DNA of 41,790 bases from Candidatus Brocadiaceae bacterium (GTDB lineage Bacteria > Planctomycetota > Brocadiia > SM23-32): contig PUMJ01000024.1 of NCBI GenBank assembly GCA_003551305.1, positions 1-41,790 on the forward strand, given 5' to 3'. The notes under the pieces were generated by a model. The model was not told the origin of the DNA. It saw only the letters and a program-made list of their open reading frames with translations, and searched no databases. A program made the translations under genes and the position numbers. This document shows, in pieces, positions 23,940 through 33,566 of this stretch (within the stretch, counting starts at the first letter, position 1; each line of letters opens with the position of its first letter).

Positions 23940-25732
23940 TGGCAGGACTGCTCGTCAAGAGAGGGCCGGGCAAGGGCTCGGTCATCCAGCTCCATTCCGG
24001 CCGTGCGGCCATCGGGAGGGCGCCCGGCAGCGACGTTTTGCTGCCGGACAGAACGGTCTCGCGCGAGCACGCCGTGCTGGTGCGCCAGGACGGGGCCTGG
24101 TACGTGCAGGATGTCGGCAGCCACAACCGCGTGCTGGTCAACGGCGTTCCGGTGGTCAGCTCGCAGGTGAGCCACATGGACGAGATCCGCCTGGGCAGCG
24201 TGGTGCTGACTTTCCTGGCGGGCGAGTCAGATGGCGAGGGCGCCGTCCCCGTCGCCGAGTCCAGGACCAGCACCGAGGTCATGCAGGTCATCCCGGTCGG
24301 CGTCGCCGGGGGCGCCCGGGCACAGCAGAACCGCCGGCTGAATCATCTGCTCGCGCTGGGCGGGCTGGCCTCGGTCGTTCGAACGGTGCCGGCGCTGCTG
24401 GAGGGCGTGGCGCAGAGCCTGGAATCGGTGCTGGAAGTGGACCGCGTGGTGCTGATGCTGTGCGAGCCGGACGGCGCTCTGCGGCCCTACCTGCCCGCTC
24501 GCCACGGACTCAGCGGCGAAGCCGAGGACGCCGGCGTGCCGCGCAGCCTCGTGGAGCGCGCCCTGCGGGAAGGGCCGGTCGGGGCGCGCCGCCGGGAGGG
24601 CAGCCCCGGCAGCATCGCCTGCGTGCCCGTGCGCGTGGGCTCGGAGAACCTCGGGGCCATTTACTGCGAGAAGCACGGCCGGCAGGACACTTTCGGAGAA
24701 GAAGACCTCCGGCATCTCTTCTCCATAGGGGTGGGGCTGGGGCTGGCCGTCAGCAGCATGAGGAGGCAGCAGAAGCTGGCTTTGCGCACCCGCAGCCTCA
24801 GCCGCCAGCTTGCCGAGCACTACGACATGGTGGGCGAGAGCGAAGCGATGTCGCGCGTCTTCCGCTTCATCCACCGCGCGGCGCCCACTGAGGCGGGTGT
24901 ATTCATCTGCGGGGAGAGCGGCACGGGCAAGGAGATGGTGGCCCGCGCCGTCCATCGGCACAGCCGCCGCAGCGAGGGGCCCCTGGAAGTCGTCAACTGC
25001 GCCGCCATCCCGCCCGCCCTGATGGAGAGCGCCCTCTTCGGCCACGTCGAGGGGGCTTTCACCGGCGCGGTGGCCGACCGGTCCGGCCGCTTCCGACTCG
25101 CCCACCAGGGGACGCTGTTCCTGGACGAGGTGGTCGAGCTCTCCCTCGAGTGCCAGGCCAAGATGCTGCGCGTGCTCGAAGGGGGCAGAGTGCGGCCCGT
25201 CGGAGGCACCAGTGACCAGGAGGTGGATGTCAGGCTGATAGCCGCCACCAACCGCGAGCCCCGGGCGGCCGTCCGGGAGGGTCGACTGCGGGAGGACCTG
25301 TTCTACCGGCTGGACCGGCTGCGCGTGGTCGTGCCGCCCCTGCGCGAGCGCGTCGGCGATGTCGCGCTGCTGGCCCGTCACTTTCTGGAGAAGATCAGCC
25401 TGCAGTGCAAAACCCCCGTGCAGGCGCTCAGCCCCGAGGCGCTCTCCCTGTTCGAGTCATACGACTGGCCGGGCAACGTGCGGGAACTACGCAACGTCGT
25501 CGAACGCATGGTCATCATGGCCGAGACCCCCGTGCTGGGGCTGGACCACGTGCCGGACGACATCCGGGCCGCCGTCAGAGACCGCCAGGGGCCGCCCGAC
25601 CTCCAACAGGTCGAGCGCGAGCACATCGAACGCACCCTCCGCTACACCGACGGCAACAAGAAGCGCGCAGCCGAACTGCTGGGCATAGACCGCAGCACCC
25701 TTTACGCGAAGATAACGAAGTACGGCCTCTGA
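23939..25732 (+). CDS. FHA-GAF-sigma54 activator (AAA+, Fis-type HTH)
   Basis: A 597-residue transcription activator for sigma54 RNA polymerase. Residues 1-95 are an FHA domain (GRAPGSDVLLPDRTVSREH and SHNRVLVNG), which binds phosphothreonine and so can take input from a Ser/Thr kinase. Residues about 135-275 are a GAF-type sensor. The AAA+ domain spans about 297-530: Walker A GESGTGKE (325-332), the sigma54-contacting GAFTGA loop (372-377), Walker B in LFLDE, and the Arg-finger region. The C-terminal HTH (about 555-597) ends NKKRAAELLGIDRSTLYAKI, Fis-like. All key motifs are intact. ATG 23939 overlaps the preceding stop (TGATG). I saw no convincing sigma54 promoter in the window for it to act on. 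Confidence 0.93.
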   Translation: MAGLLVKRGPGKGSVIQLHSGRAAIGRAPGSDVLLPDRTVSREHAVLVRQDGAWYVQDVGSHNRVLVNGVPVVSSQVSHMDEIRLGSVVLTFLAGESDGEGAVPVAESRTSTEVMQVIPVGVAGGARAQQNRRLNHLLALGGLASVVRTVPALLEGVAQSLESVLEVDRVVLMLCEPDGALRPYLPARHGLSGEAEDAGVPRSLVERALREGPVGARRREGSPGSIACVPVRVGSENLGAIYCEKHGRQDTFGEEDLRHLFSIGVGLGLAVSSMRRQQKLALRTRSLSRQLAEHYDMVGESEAMSRVFRFIHRAAPTEAGVFICGESGTGKEMVARAVHRHSRRSEGPLEVVNCAAIPPALMESALFGHVEGAFTGAVADRSGRFRLAHQGTLFLDEVVELSLECQAKMLRVLEGGRVRPVGGTSDQEVDVRLIAATNREPRAAVREGRLREDLFYRLDRLRVVVPPLRERVGDVALLARHFLEKISLQCKTPVQALSPEALSLFESYDWPGNVRELRNVVERMVIMAETPVLGLDHVPDDIRAAVRDRQGPPDLQQVEREHIERTLRYTDGNKKRAAELLGIDRSTLYAKITKYGL

Positions 25733-25787
25733 ACGAGGCGCCCCACCCCCGCCGTGCATCCGTCGGCGCGCGCTCCGACACCTGCCC

Positions 25788-25816
25788 TTGAACAGCGCCG
25801 GCAGCGCGCTTACCAT
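25788..25816 (+). promoter_or_regulatory. Candidate promoter of the alpha-mannosidase gene
   Basis: TTGAAC (25788-25793) and TACCAT (25811-25816) with a 17-bp spacer, 44 bp before the ATG. The -10 matches consensus at four of six positions. Confidence 0.4.
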
Positions 25817-25860
25817 GCGTCGGCCGTGACCCAGGACACCGGAAGAACAGGGAGCCGCCG

Positions 25861-28725
25861 ATGGGCAACGACAGGACGGAGCGATTGAGCAAAGCAATGC
25901 AGCAAGCGGGCGCCGATGCCGAACAGTGGAAGGGGAGACTGCTGGCCGAGGTCGAGTTCGCCAGCGGCCTGGCGCGGCTCCATCCGCAGCAGGCCGCCGA
26001 CTGGGAGGAACTGCTGGACCGTGCCGTCGGCGGCGTGACCGAAGCCGTTGAGCAAGGCGGCGCGGGCGCTTTGCCCGGCGCGGTCCGCAGCGCAGAAGAG
26101 ATTCTGGCGCCCGTCGGCGACGTAGCGAAACAGTACACCGTGCACTGTGTCGGCCACGCCCACATCGACATGAACTGGATGTGGTCATGGCCGGAAACCG
26201 TGGCGACGACCAACGACACCTTCACCACGGTGCTGAAGCTGATGGAGGAGTTCGACGACTTCTGCTTCACGCAGAGCCAGTGCTCTGTCTACGAAATCAT
26301 GGAGAGGTACAACCCGGAACTGCTCGAGCGCATCGCCCGGCGCGTCGAGGAGGGCCGCTGGGAGGTCGCGGCGGCGCACTGGGTCGAGGGCGACAAGAAC
26401 CTCGCCTCCGGCGAGAGCCTGGCTCGCCACCTCCTCTACAGCCGCCGCTACATAAAGGAACTCTTCGGACTCGAGCCCGAGGAGCAGCCGCTGGATTGGG
26501 AACCGGACACTTTCGGACACGCCATCACCATACCGTCCATCGTGAGCGGGGGCGGCGTCAGGCGCTACTACATGTGCCGGGGCGGGGCGGCCGAGAAACC
26601 GCCGGTCTTCTGGTGGCAGGGGCCGGACGGCGCCCGCATCCTCGTGTACCTGGAAACCACGTGGTACAACGACAGCGTCACGCCCGCCAACGCCCGGGCC
26701 CTGCTGGAGTTCTGCGAAAAGACCGGCCTGCGAGACTGGATGAACGTCTACGGCGTCGGTGACCACGGCGGGGGCCCGACGCGCCGGGACATAGCCGCCG
26801 CTCACCAGATGGACGCCTGGCCGGTCTTCCCCAGCTTCAAACTCACCACCACGCGCGAGTTCTACGACATGCTGGAGGAGCACGGGGAGCGCTGGCCCGT
26901 GCTCCAGCAGGAGCTGAACTTCGAGTTCACCGGCTGCTACACCTCCCAGAGTGAGTTGAAGAGAGCCAACCGGCTCGGGGAGAACCAATGCGTCGAGGCC
27001 GAGGCGGCCGCCGTGCTGGCCGCTTGCGCGCTGGGCCGCGACTACCCCGCTGCACAGCTTCGCCGCGCCTGGATTGATACGCTCTTCGGGCACTTCCACG
27101 ACATCCTGCCCGGCTCGGGCGTGGCCGCCACCCGGCATCACCAGATGGCTCGGTTCCAGGAGTCTGCGGCGGCGACGGGCATGGTCAAGACGCGGTCGTT
27201 GCGGGCGCTGGTCGCCGCCGTGGACACCACCTTCGGGGAGGAGCCGGAGGTCGCGTCGCCGGAGGAGGGCGGCGTCGGTGCCGGGTCGGGGTTCGGCAGC
27301 GGCTTGAGCGGACTCTCCGGGGCGTCGCACACGGCCGGCTCGCGCCGCCCGTTCGTCATGTTCAACCCGCTGGCGCAGCGGCGGCGCGAGGTGGTGACGG
27401 CCACCGTGTGGGACCCGCCGCAGCGCGATGTCGCCTGCGTGGTCCGTGATGCGGCCGGCGAGCTGGTGCCCGCCCAGAAGCTTGACGAGGGCAACTACTG
27501 GGGCCACCACCGGGTTGACTTTGCGTTTCCGGTCACTGTCGGACCGCTGGGATACGCCGCCTGCCGGCTGGAGCCCGGGAGCGCCGCGGCGCCGGAGGGC
27601 GCCGTGCGGTGCCGCTCCGAGTACGTCTCACCCGACACGCAGCACCCCGGCAGGAACGTGCTGGAGAACGACCTGGTGCGGGCCGTCTTCGACCCCCGGA
27701 CGGGCGGCGTGGCAAGCCTTGTGGACAAGGCCACGGGCCGGGACCTGGCCGCCCAGGAAAAGCCGCTCGGCGTGCTGGAATACGTGCTGGAACGCCCGCG
27801 CGGGATGACCGCCTGGGTGATCTCCGAGCCGGTCCGCACCGAGCGCGCGCCGGCGCTGCACGCCTTCGAGCCCGCCCTGACCGGTCCCCACATCGCATCC
27901 GTGGTGGCGAAGACGCGCGTGGGCGATTCCGACATCACAGTGACCTACAGCCTCCGCGCGGGAAGCCCGCTGCTTGAGATAGAGGTCGAGGCCCGCTGGG
28001 TGGAGATAGGCGACCGGGAGCGGGGGACGCCGACGCTGCGGATGCTCTTCCCGCTGGCGCTGGAGGGCTGCAGCGCCCGTTACGAGGTTCCCTTCGGCTC
28101 GATAGCGCGCGATGTCGACGGCGGCCAGGAGGTGCCGGCGCTGCGCTGGGCGGACGTCTGCGGGCGGAGCACCCGCACGGAGGAACCGGCCGGATGCGCC
28201 CTGCTGAACGACTGTAAGTACGGCCATTCGCTAAACGGCTCCACGCTCGCTCTGACCCTCATCCGAAGCAGCTCGGACCCCGACCCCTTCCCCGAGGTCG
28301 GGCAGCACAAGATGCGCATGGCGCTGTGCCCGCACGGGGAGGCGCCCACAGAGGCGGAACTCTGCCGGCTGGGGGCTGCGTTCAACCACCCCCTGCGCGT
28401 CGTCGCGACCGACGCCCACTCCGGCACACTGCCGCCCGTGGCCGCAGCCGTTCGATCCGTCGAGCCGTCCGGGGTCGTGATTACGTCGGTCAAGCAGTCC
28501 GAGGATGACGGCGGCGTCGTGTTCCGCCTGTGCCAGATGACGGGGCAAGAGGGCCGCGTGGCCGTCGCCCTCAATCCGGGTCTTGTCGGCAGCGTGGCGG
28601 AGGCCGAGGAGGTTGACCTGCTGGAGCGGCCCGTAAAGGGATCAACGGCGAAGGCGACGGAAGCCGGCTTTTCTGTGGAGATCGGCGCCTATGGCATCGT
28701 GAGCACGAAACTCCGGTTCGGCTGA
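25861..28725 (+). CDS. Alpha-mannosidase, glycoside hydrolase family 38
   Basis: A 954-residue retaining, zinc-dependent alpha-mannosidase. The catalytic domain begins after a helical N-terminal segment: GHAHIDMNWMWSW (98-110) supplies zinc ligands His101 and Asp103, Asp216 in WEPDTFGHA is the expected nucleophile, and His413-Asp414 in FGHFHDILPGSG complete the site. The middle three-helix domain and the long beta-sandwich C-terminal half (FVMFNPLAQRRREVV, then NDLVRAVFDP, TGGVASLVDK) follow in the family's order. There is no signal peptide, so it is cytosolic and likely degrades imported oligosaccharides. A Gly/Ser-rich linker sits near 463-485. AGGGAG is 8 bp before the ATG. No transporter or other sugar gene adjoins it. 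Confidence 0.93.
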   Translation: MGNDRTERLSKAMQQAGADAEQWKGRLLAEVEFASGLARLHPQQAADWEELLDRAVGGVTEAVEQGGAGALPGAVRSAEEILAPVGDVAKQYTVHCVGHAHIDMNWMWSWPETVATTNDTFTTVLKLMEEFDDFCFTQSQCSVYEIMERYNPELLERIARRVEEGRWEVAAAHWVEGDKNLASGESLARHLLYSRRYIKELFGLEPEEQPLDWEPDTFGHAITIPSIVSGGGVRRYYMCRGGAAEKPPVFWWQGPDGARILVYLETTWYNDSVTPANARALLEFCEKTGLRDWMNVYGVGDHGGGPTRRDIAAAHQMDAWPVFPSFKLTTTREFYDMLEEHGERWPVLQQELNFEFTGCYTSQSELKRANRLGENQCVEAEAAAVLAACALGRDYPAAQLRRAWIDTLFGHFHDILPGSGVAATRHHQMARFQESAAATGMVKTRSLRALVAAVDTTFGEEPEVASPEEGGVGAGSGFGSGLSGLSGASHTAGSRRPFVMFNPLAQRRREVVTATVWDPPQRDVACVVRDAAGELVPAQKLDEGNYWGHHRVDFAFPVTVGPLGYAACRLEPGSAAAPEGAVRCRSEYVSPDTQHPGRNVLENDLVRAVFDPRTGGVASLVDKATGRDLAAQEKPLGVLEYVLERPRGMTAWVISEPVRTERAPALHAFEPALTGPHIASVVAKTRVGDSDITVTYSLRAGSPLLEIEVEARWVEIGDRERGTPTLRMLFPLALEGCSARYEVPFGSIARDVDGGQEVPALRWADVCGRSTRTEEPAGCALLNDCKYGHSLNGSTLALTLIRSSSDPDPFPEVGQHKMRMALCPHGEAPTEAELCRLGAAFNHPLRVVATDAHSGTLPPVAAAVRSVEPSGVVITSVKQSEDDGGVVFRLCQMTGQEGRVAVALNPGLVGSVAEAEEVDLLERPVKGSTAKATEAGFSVEIGAYGIVSTKLRFG

Positions 28726-29034
28726 GCCCTCGTGCTCGGCAGGAGAGGTCCCAGCGGGGCTGAGTACCTGTTCAGCGCGTATTGGATCCGGCGGATAACG
28801 GGGGCAATGGTGCCCCCGCGTGGCCGGCCCTGCTTGGGCAGAAGCAGGCGGGGTGCCGGCGCCCCGGGCTGCTATGTAGCGTGCGGTTTGCACGGCGTCC
28901 CGTTGGGACGGCGCCTTCAGGCGCTGAAGCGTCCCCCACCTGCCTGCGGGCTATCTGTGCTTATCTGCGTTCATCTGCGGTTACGCTGGTCTTGGCGTTC
29001 AAAACCCCGGCCCCCCGGCCGGCGGGGCTGCCGG
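28726..29034. other. Gene-free spacer with short repeats
   Basis: Contains small inverted repeats CGTCCC-GTT-GGGACG (28896-28910) and CTTCAG-GCG-CTGAAG (28915-28929), neither followed by a T-run, and the tandem word cluster at 28951-28984. No coding signal seen. Confidence 0.6.
28951..28984. repeat. Tandem TTATCTGYG words
   Basis: Three near-identical units in a row: CTATCTGTG, CTTATCTGCG, TTCATCTGCG, ending GTTA. This looks like a member of an intergenic word-repeat class. Confidence 0.6.
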
Positions 29035-29649
29035 CTACTTCCAGTTGACCGCGCACCAGTTGTCGTGCCCCGGCACGAGGGCGTCGGCCATTTCGACCAT
29101 GCCTCGCACGGAGCGTCGCTCCTCTTCGGTGTTCTCCCCGAAGGAACTGCGCTCGTTCCGGCAGAAGTCGCGCGTGATGGTCGCGTCCCCGGCTATGACG
29201 ACGGAGATGCCCTCGCAATCGAACCGCAGGCTGTGATGCTCCGGCGTGTGCCCGGGGGTGGGCACCAGGTCGAACTCGTCCGGCAGGACGTCTGCGGCAT
29301 CGCGGATCGGGCGGGCGTAGCGGCCCGCTGCGTTGAGGCGCCGGGCCGTGGGCTTCCCCGCGCACCACGTGGCCTCCGGGAAGCACTCCAGCCCTGCCGT
29401 GTGGTCGCCGTGGGGGTGCGTTACAAAGACCAGGTCTATCTCGTCCGCTCGGCGGCCGCTGCGGCGGTGCAGGGCGTGCGCCATCTTCTCCCGGTCGCTG
29501 AAGGACGGGTCCACCAGCAGGCGGAAACCCTCTCCGGTGACCAGCGTGCATGTGCAGACGGGTGTGCGCACCCGCCTGTTGGGGTCTTCGCCCCAGTAAG
29601 GGTTACGTGACGGATGACCGATGACGATAACGTCCCACCGTTCAATCAT
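29035..29649 (-). CDS. MBL-fold metallo-hydrolase
   Basis: A 204-residue cytosolic metallo-beta-lactamase-fold hydrolase. All metal ligands are present: HPHGDH (His78, His80, Asp82, His83), His134 in TPGHTPEH, Asp155 in AGDAT, and His195 in VPGHDNW. The short length and lack of extra domains fit the glyoxalase II/AHL-lactonase-like group, but the substrate cannot be inferred. ATG 29649 follows GGAAAGG; the longer upstream frame is Cys/Arg-rich and unlikely. It is followed by no gene on its strand for more than 8 kb of window order reversed, and lies downstream of the small secreted protein at 29705-30085, with which it may share a transcript. Confidence 0.88.
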   Translation of the reverse strand: MIERWDVIVIGHPSRNPYWGEDPNRRVRTPVCTCTLVTGEGFRLLVDPSFSDREKMAHALHRRSGRRADEIDLVFVTHPHGDHTAGLECFPEATWCAGKPTARRLNAAGRYARPIRDAADVLPDEFDLVPTPGHTPEHHSLRFDCEGISVVIAGDATITRDFCRNERSSFGENTEEERRSVRGMVEMADALVPGHDNWCAVNWK

Positions 29650-29704
29650 GGTTCGTGCCTTTCCCGGACAGATTGTGGTGGCACACACACGGCAGCCGGA
29701 CCGC

Positions 29705-30085
29705 TCAATCGGCACCCTCCCTGCGCTGCTCATCGGGGGGCCCGATGCCGAACTGGACGCTCACGATGCGCTCCATGGGTATGACGTGCGCGTCAAAACC
29801 CCTGCGCCCCTCGTATGTTAGCTCTATGTGGCTGGTGAACATGCGTCCCCACGCTTTCACGTTCGCGCGGCCGGTGTCCCCGGGAATAGCCTCGGGCGAT
29901 GCGGCGCGGGTGATGCCTCGCGTGCCCCCCCGGCCATCCTCCCACTCGGCGAACCAGACCCAGCCGTCACGGATGAGTGTCGGCCCGGCTCCGACGGTGG
30001 CGCCGCCCGCGATGCCGCCGAATAATGCAAGAACGAAGGCAACCAGCATGGCCAGCACCAGGATCATAAGGCGCGACTGCGACAT
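29705..30085 (-). CDS. Small membrane-anchored or secreted protein
   Basis: An unrecognised 126-residue protein. A hydrophobic N-terminal helix (about 6-25, LMILVLAMLVAFVLALFGG) is an uncleaved anchor or signal sequence, followed by a small beta-rich domain (GWVWFAEWEDG, HIELTYEGRRGFDAHVIPME) and an acidic/basic tail. AAAGGAG lies 8-11 bp upstream of ATG 30085, which fixes the start; an upstream in-frame ATG at 30109 is less well placed. A perfect TATAAT is at 30164-30169. The domain may be a lipid- or protein-binding barrel; I know no family. Confidence 0.65.
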   Translation of the reverse strand: MSQSRLMILVLAMLVAFVLALFGGIAGGATVGAGPTLIRDGWVWFAEWEDGRGGTRGITRAASPEAIPGDTGRANVKAWGRMFTSHIELTYEGRRGFDAHVIPMERIVSVQFGIGPPDEQRREGAD

Positions 30086-30163
30086 GGCATACGTCTCCTT
30101 TACGGTCATACGGGTCTGGCGCGACCGGGACTCCCGCCCAGGGGGCCGGCCGCCGACAGGACC

Positions 30164-30169
30164 ATTATA
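30164..30169 (-). promoter_or_regulatory. -10 element of the small secreted-protein gene
   Basis: Perfect minus-strand TATAAT, about 80 bp before the ATG at 30085. No good -35 box is visible. Confidence 0.45.
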
Positions 30170-30225
30170 CCCCGTGGCGGGCGCCATGCATCCGGGGGCG
30201 GCAGAGATTCGGCCCGGCCGCCGGC

Positions 30226-30254
30226 TTGCGCTGCCGCGGGGCGGGGGGTAGACT
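30226..30254 (+). promoter_or_regulatory. Promoter of the zinc dehydrogenase gene
   Basis: TTGCGC (30226-30231) and TAGACT (30249-30254) with a 17-bp spacer, 46 bp before the ATG. Confidence 0.45.
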
Positions 30255-30300
30255 TCGGGGCGTTCGTACGGAACACGAAACAGCGCTAAAGGAGCCTGCC

Positions 30301-31335
30301 ATGGAACCTGAAGGGATGATGAAGGCCGCCTACCTGGTCGAGCCGGAACAGTTCGCACTGCGCGAGACGCCCGTGCCGGAGCCGGGGCCTCGGGACGTGC
30401 TGGTTGCCATGGGCGCGTGCGGTGTGTGCGGCTCGGACATCCACTTCATGGAGAACGGACGCATCGGCGATTTCATCGTGGAAGAGCCGCTCGTGCTCGG
30501 CCACGAGGCGGCGGGGGAGGTCGTTCGGGTCGGACCGGAAGTGAAGACGCTAAGGCCGGGCGACCGCGTGGCCATCGAGCCGGGCATCCCCTGTGGCCAC
30601 TGCGAGTACTGCCATGGCGGACGCTATAACCTTTGCGAGGACGTGGTGTTCCTCTCGGCGCCGCCCTATGACGGGTTCTTCCAGGAATACGTGGTTGTGC
30701 CGGAGGACTTTGCCTACCGGCTGCCCGAGGGCATGAGTACGGAGGCCGGGGCGACGGTGGAGCCGCTGGCGGTCGGCCTGCACGCGGTGAACCTGGCCGG
30801 CCTGGGGTCGGGTGACCATGTCGTGGTGCTCGGCGCCGGCCCCATCGGCCTGTTGGCCACGGCCGCTGCCCGTGCGCGGGGGGCCACCGACATCACGACC
30901 GTGGACGTGGTGGAGCGCCGGCTCGAGTTCGCGCTTGGCATGGGGGCGACCCGCGTGCTGAACGCGGCGGAGGCCGACGTGGCCGCCGAACTGGGGAACT
31001 CCGCCCACATCGTACTGGACTGCGCCACCGTGGACGAGACGCTCAACGAGGCGTTCGACATCGTCCGGCCGGGCGGCTGCATAGCCTGGGTCGGGATGGC
31101 CGCCGAACTGGTGACGGTGCCGTTTCAGAGGTTCCAGGCCAAGGAACTGCGCCTGACGGGCGTGTTCCGTTACGCCAACTGCTTTCGCCCGGCGGTGGAG
31201 CTTATCGCCTCCGGGCAGGTGGACACGGCGCCGCTGGTGACTGACCGGTTCGAGTTCCCGCAGGTCGAGGAGGCCATCAAGTTCGCCGCGGCCAACCGCC
31301 GAAGCGCCCTGAAGACGATGGTGAACTTCACCTGA
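30301..31335 (+). CDS. Zinc-dependent alcohol/polyol dehydrogenase (sorbitol dehydrogenase-like)
   Basis: A 344-residue medium-chain dehydrogenase. Catalytic zinc ligands: Cys43 in CGSDIH, His68-Glu69 in GHEAAGEV, and Glu154 in ATVEPLAVG. Structural zinc: Cys98, Cys101, Cys104, Cys112. The Rossmann motif is GAGPIG (178-183), and Asp202 after the second strand points to NAD. Glu154 in place of Cys, and the order of motifs, place it with sorbitol, xylitol and threonine dehydrogenases rather than ethanol dehydrogenases. AAAGGAG is 7 bp before the ATG. It overlaps the convergent subtilase gene by 8 bp. Confidence 0.92.
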   Translation: MEPEGMMKAAYLVEPEQFALRETPVPEPGPRDVLVAMGACGVCGSDIHFMENGRIGDFIVEEPLVLGHEAAGEVVRVGPEVKTLRPGDRVAIEPGIPCGHCEYCHGGRYNLCEDVVFLSAPPYDGFFQEYVVVPEDFAYRLPEGMSTEAGATVEPLAVGLHAVNLAGLGSGDHVVVLGAGPIGLLATAAARARGATDITTVDVVERRLEFALGMGATRVLNAAEADVAAELGNSAHIVLDCATVDETLNEAFDIVRPGGCIAWVGMAAELVTVPFQRFQAKELRLTGVFRYANCFRPAVELIASGQVDTAPLVTDRFEFPQVEEAIKFAAANRRSALKTMVNFT

Positions 31336-32863
31336 GCGCCCGGACCGCCGTCACGTCGGGTACGCGCAGTCGGCGCACCGAGTCGCGCACAATGCTCTCG
31401 ACGATGTCCTCTCCCTCGAACTGCCAGGCCAGCCCGTAGTTCCACAGGAATGGCTCCTGCCCCCGGGCGCGCAGCACCTTGATGGCATACTCGTGGCCGG
31501 GCTCGACCTCGATGCGGAGGTTTTCCGTGTTATCTACCCAGCTGAGCGACTCAGCGACCGGCAGGCGGGCCGAGTGGTTCAGGTCATATACCTTCAGATC
31601 CAGGTCATACAGTTCGGCCCCTCCGTCCCAACGGGCCTCGTCGCGGTTGATGCGCACGTTCCAGGCCAGGCAGACCTTCAGATGCCGCGCGCCCTCCGGC
31701 GCCCGCATCCGGTAGGTGGCCTCCGAGGCCGTCCCCTCCAGCCCTCCGAAAGCCGCGTTGTAGTGGAAGCCCGCCGGAGGGACGGCGCCGGGCTCATCGC
31801 CGCGGTTCTCCTCGTCTGTCCATTCACCGCCGGCCAGGATGGCGTAACTGTTGAGTACGTTCAACACGCCCGCGCCGTAACGCAGGTCCAGGCCGTTATC
31901 CGTCCGGTATCGGGCGCGACCCCTGTAGCCGCGCGCGGCCTCCCGGTCGGCGCCCGCCATCAGGGCGGCTTTTAGAACGACGGCACTTTCGGCATGCCAG
32001 ATGGTGCGGCCTGTCCGAGGCGAGCGGTAGGAGCCGCGCGAGAGGGCGGAGCCGGAGCGGTGGGCGAACTCCTGGAGCATGGCGACGGCCGAGGCGACCC
32101 GGGGGGCCGCTGTGCTGGTGAAACGCCCCGCCGCGACGATGTCCGGCTTGGCCCTGCCCTCAGTGTAGGTCTCGTCGCCGAGGTCCACGGTTCCGGTCGA
32201 GTGCTGACCCGGCGAGCGGCCCACGATGATGGCGTTGAACGAGCACTGCAGCAACTCCCGCACCTGCGGGGCGTTATTGGCGCCGGCCACCTGCACGAAG
32301 TCATCGGTGGCTACCAGGTAGTCAACGCGTTTGAGCACCTCCAGGTCGCTTTCGCCGCTGCTGCCGACCCAGCTATGATTGGCCACGCGTGCGGCGGAAG
32401 CGCGCGGCAGCTCATCGGTGCCGCTGCGCAGAAAGCCGAGCGGGTCGTGCGCCCAGATGACGTTGGGAAAGCACTCGACTTCGCTCACGCCCGGTGCCAT
32501 CGAAGCGCGCCCGAAGAACTCCCGCGCCACGCTGCCGGCGTGTCCCGACGGCGGGCCGGCGTACACGAAGCGCACCCCCGCAAAATCCGGGTGGTCGGCG
32601 TCCGGCGCCCATCCGAACGTCCGCTCGTCGCGGTCCGTGAGCATGCCCTCCACCTGCATGACGCGGACGCCTTCCCCCGTGGGCATGTAGTCGCCCAGCA
32701 GGTCGGCCAGCTTTGCATAGCTGGAATGGCGTGGCGGGTTGCGGTCGGACTGCGCCGTCGCGGCCGCCGCCGCTACCGATAACACGGCTGCGGCCAGGAG
32801 CCAGGCGAAGTACCGCGGCAGTCGCAATTCGTGACACAGTCGCTGAGGATTATCCGCCGTCAT
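31328..32863 (-). CDS. Secreted subtilase-like protein, catalytic Asp apparently replaced
   Basis: A 511-residue exported protein of the S8 fold. Residues 1-38 form a signal peptide with a hydrophobic core and an Ala-rich cleavage site (AAATAQ). His108 in SGHAGSVARE and Ser250 in TSTAAPRVASAVAML match the catalytic His and Ser motifs (HGTxVAG and GTSMAAP), and Asn196 in GANNAP can serve the oxyanion hole. KPDIVAAG precedes the Ser, as usual. The catalytic Asp position (normally in VxVIDxG) reads VMQVEG, with Glu72. A C-terminal beta-sandwich (about 385-490) resembles subtilase P/pre-domains. Activity is therefore uncertain; it could be a pseudoprotease. The start follows GGGGGACGG. It converges with the dehydrogenase gene (8-bp overlap). 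Confidence 0.72.
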   Translation of the reverse strand: MTADNPQRLCHELRLPRYFAWLLAAAVLSVAAAAATAQSDRNPPRHSSYAKLADLLGDYMPTGEGVRVMQVEGMLTDRDERTFGWAPDADHPDFAGVRFVYAGPPSGHAGSVAREFFGRASMAPGVSEVECFPNVIWAHDPLGFLRSGTDELPRASAARVANHSWVGSSGESDLEVLKRVDYLVATDDFVQVAGANNAPQVRELLQCSFNAIIVGRSPGQHSTGTVDLGDETYTEGRAKPDIVAAGRFTSTAAPRVASAVAMLQEFAHRSGSALSRGSYRSPRTGRTIWHAESAVVLKAALMAGADREAARGYRGRARYRTDNGLDLRYGAGVLNVLNSYAILAGGEWTDEENRGDEPGAVPPAGFHYNAAFGGLEGTASEATYRMRAPEGARHLKVCLAWNVRINRDEARWDGGAELYDLDLKVYDLNHSARLPVAESLSWVDNTENLRIEVEPGHEYAIKVLRARGQEPFLWNYGLAWQFEGEDIVESIVRDSVRRLRVPDVTAVRALR

Positions 32864-33493
32864 GTCCGTCCCCCCGTTCGTTATTGCCGGCCCATGCACG
32901 GCTCCCGAATATAGCCGGGCGGGGGAGTCGAAGCGAGGGTAGGCCCTTCGGGGCAGGGTGGCCCGCAGGGCCACTCAGCATCAGGAGCCGGATCGGTCCT
33001 CCTGCCTCTCTCTGCTCTGCGCGGACTCCCTGACGTCCCCCCCTAAGAGGAAGCCCTCGGCCTGGAGTCTGAGGCGGTTTATGGCAAAACAGATGCTGAA
33101 TCCCACCTGCTCCCAGGCGGGGGTCGGGTCCTCGCGCTCGCGTCGGCTCCGGGCGCCTCCTTGTCGGTCCTTTGGCATCCTGTCTGTGTCCTCTGGTCGA
33201 CGCTGTGCCGTTGTGCGCATCGAATTCAGCAATATGAGCGCAAAAACGGTGCCGAACGCGGCTGTGGGACTGGGGGTGGCGCGTGGGCGGGGTCACGGTG
33301 GGGCGAAAGCCGGAGGCCGTGTTGAATTTTCGCGAAAGTGTTGAGATAAAACCACATTCGCCGGGCTGTTGGTGATCCCCCGGGGGACTCGCCGCAATGG
33401 ACGCAACGCCACCGCTACGTTCAGTGAAGGGCCTGCGCCGACTCTGGGGGCGCCGCTGCCGACTCCGCTTCTCCCGCGGAGAACGCCACTGCG
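32864..33493. other. Gene-poor spacer with a possible decayed gene and a 10-bp palindrome
   Basis: A minus-strand frame at 32981-33232 reads PTPAWEQVGFSICFAINRL and LQAEGFLLGG, more protein-like than its neighbours, but it has no clear start site or known family, and the flanks are random. TTTCGCGAAA (33328-33337) is a perfect palindrome. Nothing else supported. Confidence 0.4.
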
Positions 33494-33521
33494 TTGACCG
33501 ATACGGGCGAAGCGGTATAAT
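33494..33521 (+). promoter_or_regulatory. Promoter of glmS
   Basis: TTGACC (33494-33499) and a perfect TATAAT (33516-33521), 16-bp spacer. Transcription would start near 33528, giving a leader of about 130 bases. Confidence 0.65.
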
Positions 33522-33566
33522 CCGGGATAGCCAAGACTCCAGGGGCATCTCAGCGCCGTGGGGGAG

